A DNA stretch of 64,000 nucleotides from Acidobacteriota bacterium (lineage in GTDB: Bacteria; Acidobacteriota; Terriglobia; Bryobacterales; Bryobacteraceae): contig CANIVU010000004.1 of the NCBI GenBank assembly GCA_947470805.1, positions 94,891 to 158,890 on the forward strand, read 5' to 3'. The translations under genes were made by a program, and so were the position numbers. A model generated the notes under the pieces. That model was not told the origin of the DNA. It saw nothing but the letters and a program-made list of their open reading frames with translations, and made no database searches. The first letter of the stretch is position 1. Each line of letters opens with the position of its first letter. Shown here piece after piece: positions 18,380 through 27,323 of the stretch.

Positions 18380-19779
18380 ACCTCATCCTCCACATCGTAA
18401 AAAAGGATCTCCGCCAAACCTGGATGTGGGTCCTGGCCATGGCGCTCTCCCTCGCCGGCCTCGGCTGGGCCTCCTACATGAACTTCCACGCCCCGCCCCC
18501 GGACCGCAATCTCTGGTCCAACGCTCTCACCGGCTTCGCCGTCGCCACGATTGTCTCCACAGCTGTCTTCATCGCCATCCTCGTGCATTCCGAATCGCTC
18601 TGCGGCACCCGCGCCCACTGGCTCGGCCGCCCCATCGATTGGCGATATCTCCTCGCCGCCAAATCCCTCCTCACCATCACCGCCACCGCCCTGCCAGTCG
18701 TGCTCTTGATGACCGTCTTCCTCGCCGCCGAAGGCTTCCCGCCCGCGAACCACCTGACCGAAATCGGCTGGCGCACCGCCGTCGTTCTCACCATCTGGGT
18801 ACTCCCTCTCGCCGCCCTCGCCACCGTCACCGCGAACCTCCAACAAATGGCCCTCTGGCTCATCGGCCTCTTCGTGGCGTTCATCCTCGCCGCCTCCCTC
18901 CTGCACGGCCGCGACGGCGATTCCAACATCGCCAGTCTCGCCCTCATCGCCGTCCTCGGCACCGCCATCGCCATCTGGCAATACGCTACCCGCGGCGCGC
19001 GCGTCGCCCGCATCGCCCTCGCCGCCGGCGTACCTCTCTTCCTGGCCCTCCAAGGCATGTCCCCCCGCGCCGCGGCGACCGCCCCAGTGGCCGCCCTCAC
19101 GCTGGACGCTCCCCGCGCCTTTCCCAACAACGCCGTCAGAAACGACTACTACGCGCGCCACATCTTCCTCCCCGTCCGCGTCACCGGCATCAGCGATACA
19201 GAACTCGCCACGCTCGGCCCCACTCACCAACTCGAAATCGACGCCGCCGGCGACCGCATGGCCAAGGTCGATTTCCTCTTCCCAGCACTCCGCCGCGCCG
19301 GCACCGGCAACAACTACTGGCTCCAAATCCCCCTCCATCCCGCCTTCGCCCAACGCCACGCCAGGGACCCCATCAACATCCGCCTCCGCGCCCGGATGAC
19401 GCTCTACGACAACCGCCGCATCGTCCCCATCACTACCGCGCCAACCGACATCCCCGGCCTCGGCCGCTGCCACGCTGAAGCCGGCGCCATCTTCCAGGTC
19501 CGCTGCACCGCGCCCTTCCGCATCACCGCGCTCCTCGAACTCTTCCTCACCGGCGCCGACCCCGAACGGGCCATCTCCCTGCAAGTCCGCGAATCTACCC
19601 TCTCCCCGCTCGACATCGAAACACACCCCATCCCCGTCGAGCGCTTCATCGGCTATGTCCCCACCGGCCACGACCTGCTCCCGACAGAACGCATCGAACT
19701 CTCCATCGCCAATCCCCGCGCCAACATCGAAACCGAGTTCACCCTCACCGGCCTCCGCCTGCAGGATTATGCCAAGTGA
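18376..19779 (+). CDS. ABC-2-like permease paralog 2
   Basis: MNLILHIVKKDLRQTWMWVLAMALSLAGL; GLGRCHAEAGAIFQVRC. Confidence 0.8.
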   Translation: MNLILHIVKKDLRQTWMWVLAMALSLAGLGWASYMNFHAPPPDRNLWSNALTGFAVATIVSTAVFIAILVHSESLCGTRAHWLGRPIDWRYLLAAKSLLTITATALPVVLLMTVFLAAEGFPPANHLTEIGWRTAVVLTIWVLPLAALATVTANLQQMALWLIGLFVAFILAASLLHGRDGDSNIASLALIAVLGTAIAIWQYATRGARVARIALAAGVPLFLALQGMSPRAAATAPVAALTLDAPRAFPNNAVRNDYYARHIFLPVRVTGISDTELATLGPTHQLEIDAAGDRMAKVDFLFPALRRAGTGNNYWLQIPLHPAFAQRHARDPINIRLRARMTLYDNRRIVPITTAPTDIPGLGRCHAEAGAIFQVRCTAPFRITALLELFLTGADPERAISLQVRESTLSPLDIETHPIPVERFIGYVPTGHDLLPTERIELSIANPRANIETEFTLTGLRLQDYAK

Positions 19780-21146
19780 ACCTGCTCCTCCACATCGCAA
19801 AGAAGGACCTTCGCCAATCCTGGGCCCTCCTCGCCGCCACGCTCGCTCTATTCCTCCTCACCACCTGGACACTCTCCGCGCCCCGCCAACCGCGAAGCGA
19901 GTGGGTAGACTTGGAAACCGTCGTCCTGGTGACCTGGATGATCGCCACCGGAATGCTCTGGCAACGCGAACCGCTCCCCGGCCAGCGAGCCTACTGGTTC
20001 GCCCGTCCACTCCGCTGGCAGGACTTACTCCAAGCCAAATCGATCGTCGTCGCCGTCGCCATCTTCCTCCCCATCCTCGCCACGCACGCCATCGTCGTCG
20101 CCGCCAACGGCCTCCCGGTCGCGCCGAATCTCCCCGCGCTCGCCTGGAACGCCGCCATGATCGTCGCGCTCTACATCCTGCCCGTCGCCGTTCTGGCCGC
20201 CATCACGCGCAACCTGCAGCAATTAATCCTCTGGGTCCTGGCCATCTTCGCCGCCGGCATCCTGGCGATGCAGGCCTACCCGATTGCCCCCCAAACCTTT
20301 GCGATAGCCAACACCGTCACCAACGCGCTCAACATCGTCGCCCTCCTCGCCATCCTCATCTGGCAGTACCGCACCCGCTCAACCCGCGCCGGCCGCATGG
20401 TCGTCATCGCGTTGACTCTCGTCCTCCGCGCCCTCCCCAATTGGCTACCGGAGCCCGCGTGGTTCGCGCTCCAACGCGTATTCTCGCCCGCCCACCCGAT
20501 CCAGTTCGAACTCCGCCCGGAATCCATTAACTTCCGAAACGATTTCCGCGCCGGCTTCCGCCCCCTAATCCAAATCCCCATTTCTTTCGCCGGGCTCGCC
20601 CTAGGCCAGACCGTGGAGTTCACGGGATTTCACCACACGCTGGTCACCGCCGGCGGGGAGCAAACGACGGATGCCGAAGTCCGCCGTCCACCTGGGGCCA
20701 CCGACCTCAGCGTCCTCCTGCCCAGGGAGTTCGGACGCCGTCATCAGCAACAACCCTACGACCTTTCCTTCACCGCCGAACTCACCGTCTACGAAGCGCC
20801 CCGAACGTTCTCCGTCGCCGTCGGCGAGTCCATCGATATCCCCGGCTTCGGCCGCTGCCAGAGTTGGTCCGACGGCTATCTCCGGGTCCAATGCCAGACC
20901 GTGCTCGGCACCACCGACCGCGTGGATGGACGTTGGGCCGCCAAGGACCCGGCAACGAACTCCCTGGCCGTGCTGTCCATAGCAGAAGACGGTGCCCCGT
21001 TGGCGGGGAAACTCACACCAGTCACCATCCTGCGCGGCGGCTTTCAGGCCCAGTCCGTCTACAGCAACGGCCGCATCTACATCAATCTCCGCAAACCCAT
21101 CGCCCACGTCCAGCGGCGCATCGAACTCACCGGCATCCGCGAATAA
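19776..21146 (+). CDS. ABC-2-like permease paralog 3
   Basis: MNLLLHIAKKDLRQSWALLAATLALFLL; DIPGFGRCQSWSDGYLRVQCQTVLG; RKPIAHVQRRIELTGIRE. Confidence 0.8.
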   Translation: MNLLLHIAKKDLRQSWALLAATLALFLLTTWTLSAPRQPRSEWVDLETVVLVTWMIATGMLWQREPLPGQRAYWFARPLRWQDLLQAKSIVVAVAIFLPILATHAIVVAANGLPVAPNLPALAWNAAMIVALYILPVAVLAAITRNLQQLILWVLAIFAAGILAMQAYPIAPQTFAIANTVTNALNIVALLAILIWQYRTRSTRAGRMVVIALTLVLRALPNWLPEPAWFALQRVFSPAHPIQFELRPESINFRNDFRAGFRPLIQIPISFAGLALGQTVEFTGFHHTLVTAGGEQTTDAEVRRPPGATDLSVLLPREFGRRHQQQPYDLSFTAELTVYEAPRTFSVAVGESIDIPGFGRCQSWSDGYLRVQCQTVLGTTDRVDGRWAAKDPATNSLAVLSIAEDGAPLAGKLTPVTILRGGFQAQSVYSNGRIYINLRKPIAHVQRRIELTGIRE

Positions 21147-21221
21147 ACTGCGTCCAGCACAATCCAAAGCGGGACCGCCGTGATGCCATTCGCGCGGACC
21201 CATTGGGGCAGCGCCGATCCG

Positions 21222-21620
21222 CTAATCCAGCGCTTCCGGCTTCAGCTCGATGTTCTTCTCACCGGCCGCCTTCTTCTCCATGTACTTCTTCACCCACGCG
21301 TCCCAGCTCTTGCCCGACGCCGTGTCCCGGCCCGTGAACGCCACGCCGCCGATCTCCGAATAGCGGATCTTCACCCGGTCCGTCGTCCCCGGCGGCATGA
21401 TGCGGATGTAGGAGTCGTGCAACGTCACGCCGCTCTTGCGGTCGAACAGATACCCATCCACCGTGGTACCGTCTTTCTTCGTCACCGTCACGTCGCCGCG
21501 ATAGTCGAAGGCCTTCTCTAACCCGGTGCGCAGATCCTCTTCGGTCTCCGCCGCCCAGACCTGCCCCTGCAACTCTTCGTGGGCGAAGCCAGGTGCTACT
21601 TCGAGTTCATCGGGATTCAA
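21222..21620 (-). CDS. Hypothetical protein coupled to hpnH
   Basis: MNPDELEVAPGFAHEELQGQVWAAETEEDLRTGLEKAFDYRGDVTVTKKDGTTVDGYLFDRKSG...; overlaps the end of hpnH. Confidence 0.75.
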   Translation of the reverse strand: MNPDELEVAPGFAHEELQGQVWAAETEEDLRTGLEKAFDYRGDVTVTKKDGTTVDGYLFDRKSGVTLHDSYIRIMPPGTTDRVKIRYSEIGGVAFTGRDTASGKSWDAWVKKYMEKKAAGEKNIELKPEALD

Positions 21621-22735
21621 ACCTGAACCTCGTCCTTCGCTTTCGTCTGAATCTGCACCAGCGGTCCGGCCGCCGGATGCTTGAAGTGTTTATCCAACGC
21701 CGCCATCGCGGCCTGGTCTTCGTACTTGCCGAACAGCGTCGCGCGGGCCGTGTAGAACAACCCCTTCAGCGACCCGAACGTATAATCCACCGCCGAGGCT
21801 TCGTAGCCGGAATGTACCATGCAGTTGGCGCACTTCGGATTGCCGGACTCGGTGCCGTAGTTGTCCCAGTTGGTGTCGGCCAGCAGTTCGGCGTAGGTAT
21901 CGGCGTAGCCGTCCTGCAGCAGATAGCAAGGCTTCTGCCAGCCGAAGATGTTGTACGTGGGCATGCCCCAGGGCGTGCACTTGAAGTGCTGTTTACCCAT
22001 CAGGAACTCCAGGAACAGCGGCGACATGTTGAACTGCCAGTTCGCCTTGCGGTTGGAGAGGATCGTGTTGAACAGCGTGCGCGTCCGCGCGCGGCCCAGA
22101 AAGTGGCTCTGGTCCGGCGCCTTGTCGTAGGAGTAGCCGGGCGAAACCATCATGCCCTCGACACCAGCGTCCATCATCTCATCGAAGAACGCGCGGACGG
22201 AGTTCGGGTCGGTGCCGTCGAACAGCGTGGTGTTGGTGGTGACGCGGAAGCCCTTCGCCACCGCTTCGCGAATGGCTTCGAGCGCAACGTCGTAGCCGCC
22301 TTCTTTGCAGACGGCGAAGTCGTGGTGTTCGCGCTGGCCGTCCATGTGGACGGAGAAGCTCAGGTATTTCGACGGCTTGAACAGGTGCAGCTTTTCTTTC
22401 AGCAGCAGCGCGTTCGTGCACATGTAGACGTACTTCTTGCGCGCGACCAGGCCCTCGATGATTTCGTGAATTTGCGGGTGCAACAGCGGCTCGCCGCCGG
22501 GGATGGCGATCGTGGGCGCGCCGCATTCGTCGGCGGCTTTGAAACACTGCTCCGGCGTCATGTTCTGTTTCAACACGTGCGCGGGGTACTGGATCTTGCC
22601 GCAACCGGCGCAGGCGAGATTGCAACGGAAGAGCGGTTCCAACATGAGGGTCAGCGGGTAGCGCTTTCGCCCCATCAACTTCTGCTTGATCACATAGGTC
22701 GCGACGGTCCACATCTGCGACACCGGTATGGGCAT
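21617..22735 (-). CDS. hpnH: Adenosyl-hopene transferase HpnH (radical SAM)
   Basis: MPIPVSQMWTVATYVIKQKLMGRKRYPLTLMLEPLFRCNLACAGCGKIQYP...; radical SAM CNLACAGC; characteristic HpnH N-terminus. Confidence 0.94.
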   Translation of the reverse strand: MPIPVSQMWTVATYVIKQKLMGRKRYPLTLMLEPLFRCNLACAGCGKIQYPAHVLKQNMTPEQCFKAADECGAPTIAIPGGEPLLHPQIHEIIEGLVARKKYVYMCTNALLLKEKLHLFKPSKYLSFSVHMDGQREHHDFAVCKEGGYDVALEAIREAVAKGFRVTTNTTLFDGTDPNSVRAFFDEMMDAGVEGMMVSPGYSYDKAPDQSHFLGRARTRTLFNTILSNRKANWQFNMSPLFLEFLMGKQHFKCTPWGMPTYNIFGWQKPCYLLQDGYADTYAELLADTNWDNYGTESGNPKCANCMVHSGYEASAVDYTFGSLKGLFYTARATLFGKYEDQAAMAALDKHFKHPAAGPLVQIQTKAKDEVQV

Positions 22736-22788
22736 CCCTAGTTCAATCCTTCCCGTTCGATCTTTCTATTTTCTATTATGACAGGGAC

Positions 22789-23496
22789 ATGTCCATTGCT
22801 GGCGTTCGCGCCCTCACCTTCGATGTTTTCGGAACCGTTGTGGATTGGAGAAAATCGGTCATCCACGAAGTAACGGCGATGGAACTGCCCGTTGACGCGG
22901 CGAAATTCGCAGACGAATGGCGCGCCGGGTATCAGCCGGCGATGGCCAAAGTGCGCGCGGGCGCGCTCGGGTGGACGAATATTGACGTGCTGCATCGGAT
23001 GATTCTGGACGAGCTGATCGAACGCCATTCGCTCCAAACGATGACCGAGCCGCAACGCGCCCGGCTGAACAGCGTCTGGCACCGGCTGGACCCGTGGCCG
23101 GACTCGGCGCGCGGCTTGGCGATGCTCCGGCGGCGGTACATCTGCGCGACGCTGTCGAACGGAAACGTGTCGCTGCTGGTGGATCTGGCGCGGCATGGCG
23201 GACTGACGTGGGACTGCGTGCTGTCGGGCGAGATCTACCGCGCCTACAAGCCGGACGCGGCCGTCTACCTGGGCGCGGCGGCGACGCTCGATTTGAAGCC
23301 GGAAGCAGTGATGATGGTGGCGGCGCACAAGAGCGATCTGCAGGCCGCGCGGAAGTTGGGATTGAAGACCGCTTTCGTCGAGCGGCCCTTGGAGCACGGC
23401 CCCGGCGGCAAAGCCGACCGGGGAGGAGAGGACTGGATGGATATCTACGCGAAGGACTTTGTCGACCTGGCGCGCCAACTGGGAGTGGCGGCGTGA
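22789..23496 (+). CDS. Haloacid dehalogenase type II
   Basis: VRALTFDVFGTVVDWRKSVIHEV...CATLSNGNVSLLVDLARHGGL...YKPDAAVY...[26 protein letters not shown]. Confidence 0.9.
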   Translation: MSIAGVRALTFDVFGTVVDWRKSVIHEVTAMELPVDAAKFADEWRAGYQPAMAKVRAGALGWTNIDVLHRMILDELIERHSLQTMTEPQRARLNSVWHRLDPWPDSARGLAMLRRRYICATLSNGNVSLLVDLARHGGLTWDCVLSGEIYRAYKPDAAVYLGAAATLDLKPEAVMMVAAHKSDLQAARKLGLKTAFVERPLEHGPGGKADRGGEDWMDIYAKDFVDLARQLGVAA

Positions 23497-24674
23497 ACCG
23501 GCGTCTGTTTTTACGGTACCTGCAGCAGTCGCCGCTTCTGGCGCTGGCGGCGGAGTTGGGCGGCCAGCCCGCCCGCAAGGCGCTGGCGTCGCCGAAGGAC
23601 GCGCTCGACATCTTTGACTTTCTGCCGCTGGCGGAAAAGAACGTGCAGTCGCAGCACTGGGCGTACCTGATGGGCGGCGCCGATGACGACGGCACGGTGC
23701 GCGCCAACGAGAACGCCTATTCGCAGTGGCAGATCCGCGCGCGGCGGCAGGTGGAGGTGGACAAGATCGACACCTCCGTCGAGCTGTTCGGCCAGAAGCA
23801 CGCCTACCCGATTTGGGTGGCGCCAGCCGCGGCTCACCAGGCGTTTCACGCAGAAGGGGAAGTGGCCACGGCGCGCGGGGCGGCGGCGCGGAAGGCGCAG
23901 ATGATTTTATCCACCAACGCGTCGCTGCACGTGCGCGAGGTGGCGCCGGCGTTTGGTTCTCCGCTTTGGTATCAGCTCTACACGCAGGCGGAGTTTGAAG
24001 TGTCCAAGCGCCTCGTCGGCGCGGCGGAGCAGGCGGGGTGCACGGTGCTCGCGATCACGGTCGATTCGGCGACGACCTCCAACCGCGTGACCGCCAACCG
24101 CGCCGGCGTGAAGACGGAGGCGCGGTGCCGGGCGTGCCATGGAACGACGCAGGCCGATTACTACAAAGAGCACGGGATGTACGAGGGCATCGACCCGGCG
24201 TTCGCCAAGCCCGGCGGCCGCGCGGTGACTTGGACGTTGGTGGAGCGGCTGCGCGCGGTGACCAAGATGAAGATTGTCATCAAGGGCATTATGACCGCCG
24301 AGGACGCGGCGAACTGCCTGCGGAATGGCGCGGATGGCATCATCGTCTCCAACCATGGCGGGCGGAGCGAGAACAGCTTGCAGGGCACGCTGGAGGCGCT
24401 GCCGGAGATTGTGGAGACGATCAACGGGCGGATTCCGGTGATGATCGATGGCGGCGTGCGGCGCGGCACGGATGTGTTCAAGGCGCTGGCGCTGGGGGCG
24501 AGCGCGGTGGGCATAGGACGGCCGTACATCTGGGGCCTGAGCGCTTTCGGGGCGGCGGGAGTGGAGCGGGTGTTGGAGTTAATCCAGACCGAGTTCGCGA
24601 TCACAATGAAGCTGGCGGGGAAGCAGGCGGCGCGGCACATTTCCCCTCTGGACGTGCGGCGTAGGACTATATAG
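23493..24674 (+). CDS. FMN-dependent alpha-hydroxy-acid oxidizing protein with N-terminal export-like signal and CxxCH
   Basis: MNRRLFLRYLQQSPLLALAA...; VITVDS-like barrel, KGIMTAEDAANCLRNGADGIIVSNHGGR, PVMIDGGVRRGTDVFKALALGASAVGIGRP; CRACH. GTG start overlaps the upstream stop. Confidence 0.9.
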   Translation: MNRRLFLRYLQQSPLLALAAELGGQPARKALASPKDALDIFDFLPLAEKNVQSQHWAYLMGGADDDGTVRANENAYSQWQIRARRQVEVDKIDTSVELFGQKHAYPIWVAPAAAHQAFHAEGEVATARGAAARKAQMILSTNASLHVREVAPAFGSPLWYQLYTQAEFEVSKRLVGAAEQAGCTVLAITVDSATTSNRVTANRAGVKTEARCRACHGTTQADYYKEHGMYEGIDPAFAKPGGRAVTWTLVERLRAVTKMKIVIKGIMTAEDAANCLRNGADGIIVSNHGGRSENSLQGTLEALPEIVETINGRIPVMIDGGVRRGTDVFKALALGASAVGIGRPYIWGLSAFGAAGVERVLELIQTEFAITMKLAGKQAARHISPLDVRRRTI

Positions 24675-24676
24675 TC

Positions 24677-25555
24677 ATGACCGTTCGACTGTTGCTGGGG
24701 CTGGCCGCCTGCGCGTTGCTGCAGGCTGGGGAAGCGGACTTGCGCCGCGCGTTTCTGGGCAAGCAGATCTTGCTTAAGATCGATATGCCGGGATCGCACA
24801 ACGGCGTGGACCTGAATCTGGATCGCGACGACCCGATGGATTGGAAGCAGTATTCGCAACGGATCAAGAACTTCGGCGTATCGATTCCGCGCGACCGGAC
24901 GGCGACGGTGACGGCGATTGTGGTGAAGAAAGACCTGATCGAATTTCAGTTGGACGGCGGCGGGTTTGGCACGTTTGGCGACGATACGAACACGTCGGTT
25001 TCAACGTACGTGCCGAAGTCGCGGTTCGAGAACGACCTGGAGCGGGACTTGAAGCGGGAGACCGATCCGCAGCGGCGGCGGCGGATTCAGGCCGATCTGG
25101 ACCGGGAGCGGTCGCGGCGGTATCGGGAAGAGCGGATTGCGCGGCAGCAGGCCGAGGCGGCGAGCGCGGTGAAGCGGCAAGAGGTGATGGACAAGCGGAT
25201 GCGCGGCGGTTCGCGGTTCAACCTGCGCCGGGTGGTGAGCGTGATGGACGTGATGCCGGAGCAGCTGGCCGACTGGTTGCGGGAGTACGCGGATTTGGGG
25301 CTGCGGATGAGCAATACTTCGCCACGGCAGGCGCCGCAGCCGCAGAGCGCGCCGCGCAACGACGGGCCGGCGCTGCGGCGCGGGATGTCGATTGACGAGG
25401 TGAAGGACAAGTTGGGGAGCGGGCGGTTGCTGTCGGAGAACGTGGGCGCGGATGGCATCCTGACGCAGCAGTGGGAGTTTGTGACGCCGAGCCAGGTGTT
25501 CGCGGTGACTGCGGTGGAGGGGCTGGTGGTGAAGTACTCGATGACGGCGCGGTAG
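24677..25555 (+). CDS. Hypothetical secreted protein
   Basis: Signal MTVRLLLGLAACALLQAGEA; Arg-rich central segment; C-terminal GMSIDEVKDKLGSGRL...QWEFVTPSQVFAVTAVEGLVVKYS. Confidence 0.75.
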   Translation: MTVRLLLGLAACALLQAGEADLRRAFLGKQILLKIDMPGSHNGVDLNLDRDDPMDWKQYSQRIKNFGVSIPRDRTATVTAIVVKKDLIEFQLDGGGFGTFGDDTNTSVSTYVPKSRFENDLERDLKRETDPQRRRRIQADLDRERSRRYREERIARQQAEAASAVKRQEVMDKRMRGGSRFNLRRVVSVMDVMPEQLADWLREYADLGLRMSNTSPRQAPQPQSAPRNDGPALRRGMSIDEVKDKLGSGRLLSENVGADGILTQQWEFVTPSQVFAVTAVEGLVVKYSMTAR

Positions 25556-25556
25556 G

Positions 25557-25967
25557 TTAGTCGAGCTCCTTTTGGAGTTCGAGGGAGCCGATGCGGACGC
25601 GGGCGGAGGAAGTGTATTCGACGGCGCCGAGGTTGTAGGTTTCGCCGGCGTCGTAGCGGGCGCGGCCGGGATCGGCGGCGGCGCCGTTGGGATCGGTGAC
25701 GGAGGCTACGTCGAGGAAGAGTTCGCTTGCTTCGTTGAGGCGGGCGGCGCCTTTGTAGAGCCAGGCGAGTTGGCCACCGGTTGCGTACTCCTCGATGACG
25801 AAGCTGCCGGCGGCGGTGAAGGTGAGGCGGAGGCGGGTGTAGAGCGGGCGGCCGTTGCGGATGACGGTGATGCGGGAGCGCCAGCGGGCGGCGAGTTTAT
25901 CGAACGGGCCGGCGGGGCTGGCGAGGGTTGTGAGGAAGAGGGGCAGCGTCTGGCGTCGGGAGATCAC
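25557..25967 (-). CDS. Hypothetical protein with Tat-like signal
   Basis: MISRRQTLPLFLTTLASPAGPFDKLAARWRSRITVIRNGRPLYTRLRLTF; GTG start. Confidence 0.7.
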   Translation of the reverse strand: MISRRQTLPLFLTTLASPAGPFDKLAARWRSRITVIRNGRPLYTRLRLTFTAAGSFVIEEYATGGQLAWLYKGAARLNEASELFLDVASVTDPNGAAADPGRARYDAGETYNLGAVEYTSSARVRIGSLELQKELD

Positions 25968-26320
25968 TGCTTCTGATTGTGCCCGAGATGGGCGCGTTCG
26001 TGGGCGTTGATGATCAGGCGGTAGGGGAATCGGATCTTGTTGCGGTCAGGATGGTGGCACTCGGCGCGGAGTTCGAGGGCGGCTTCGTGGGAGCGGCGGC
26101 AGTGGGATTGACAGGAAGAACGTCAGCGCCTGGCATTGGGAGATTACTGCTTCTGATTGTGCCCGAGATGAGCGCGTTCGTGGGCGTTGATGATTAAGAA
26201 GCCGGCGCCGAGGGTGAAGCGGAGCGGGGCGAAGGGGTAGCGGAAGCGGATTTTGTTGAGGTCGAGGTGGCGGCACTCTGCGAGGAGTTCGAGGGCGGCT
26301 TCGTGGGAGCGGCGGAATTC
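25931..26320. repeat. Diverged tandem duplication (about 25931-26106 and 26111-26320)
   Basis: ACTGCTTCTGATTGTGCCCGAGATG(G/A)GCGCGTTCGTGGGCGTTGATGAT at 25966 and 26146, and GAGTTCGAGGGCGGCTTCGTGGGAGCGGCGG in both. Confidence 0.88.
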
Positions 26321-26602
26321 GCGGAGGGCGGTGGTTGGGTCAACGGACGTTCGGGGGTGGGGGTAGGATTCGGATTCGAGGCGCTTGAGAAAGAAGCGGG
26401 TGGGGAGGCCGGGGCGGATGGCGGTGGTGGATTGGGGATTGCTGAGATGGAGGGCGGGGCGGGCGGCGGCGCGCATGGCGGCGAGGCAGAGGAAGTTGGC
26501 TTTGGCGAGGTGGGAGAGCGTGGCGGCATCGGTTGCGGCGAGTTGCTCGGCCTGGCGGGAGGCGGTGTTGAGAGCTTCGACGATTTCGGCCGGGGTTGGC
26601 AT
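26144..26602 (-). CDS. DinB-like family protein
   Basis: PTRFFLKRLESESYPHPRTSVDPTTALREFRRSHEAALELLAECRHLDLNKIRFRYPFAPLRFTLGAGFLIINAHERAHLGHNQKQ. Confidence 0.7.
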   Translation of the reverse strand: MPTPAEIVEALNTASRQAEQLAATDAATLSHLAKANFLCLAAMRAAARPALHLSNPQSTTAIRPGLPTRFFLKRLESESYPHPRTSVDPTTALREFRRSHEAALELLAECRHLDLNKIRFRYPFAPLRFTLGAGFLIINAHERAHLGHNQKQ

Positions 26603-26708
26603 TTACTCTTGCAGGCGCGAAGGGCGGGGGGATGTTGTCATTGCGGCGCGGGGTATTGGGGTGCTGTATTTTTGGACACACTTCGGGTGTGGTCCGGGCA
26701 TTTTGGGG

Positions 26709-27323
26709 TTACATTACGGGCTGGATTTCGCCAGCGGGCGGGCTGTTGACGATGGTTTGGGCCGGAGTCGGAGCCGGGATTTCGGCGGTTTCGGACTCCG
26801 TTGGCGGCGGGGTTTCGGGCTCGTCGTTTGTTTTCAATGACTCTTGGGAGGGTCCTTGATTGGCTGCGAATTTCTTTAGGCGCATGATGTCGCGTTCCAG
26901 TCTTGAGATCGTTGACTGGTGGCGGTTGATGCGGACTTCCAGGCGGTAGACGAGAGACCCGGGTTTGCAGGCTTCGAGTTCAGCTTGGAGAACTCCGCCG
27001 GTGTTCGAGTGGAGTTCGGCTAGTTCGGATCTTCTTACTAGCATTAGGCGCGCCAGTTCCCAGTGGGCGAATGTGAGTTCGTCGACACGGGTGGCGATGT
27101 ATTCGTCTTCGGGTTTCCAGTATTTGTAGAAGCTCTCGCGGAGGTTCAGGAAGCCTTCCTGGCTGACCGATTGTTTGAGCGTTTCTTCGTTGGCGTAGAG
27201 ACCGTGGGTGAATGTCGCGGTTCTTGCTTTGAGCAGGCCTTCGGGCGTTTTCGGGCCCTGGCTTTTGGCGCCGTTGATCCGGGCGGATTCGGCGCGTCGG
27301 TTGGAGTGGTTTTGCAATCCCAT
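26709..27323 (-). CDS. Hypothetical protein with ARINGAKSQGPKTPEG N-terminus
   Basis: NRRAESARINGAKSQGPKTPEGLLKARTATFTHGLYANEETLKQSVSQEGFLNLRESFYKYWKPEDEYIATRVDELTFAHWEL. Confidence 0.75.
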   Translation of the reverse strand: MGLQNHSNRRAESARINGAKSQGPKTPEGLLKARTATFTHGLYANEETLKQSVSQEGFLNLRESFYKYWKPEDEYIATRVDELTFAHWELARLMLVRRSELAELHSNTGGVLQAELEACKPGSLVYRLEVRINRHQSTISRLERDIMRLKKFAANQGPSQESLKTNDEPETPPPTESETAEIPAPTPAQTIVNSPPAGEIQPVM

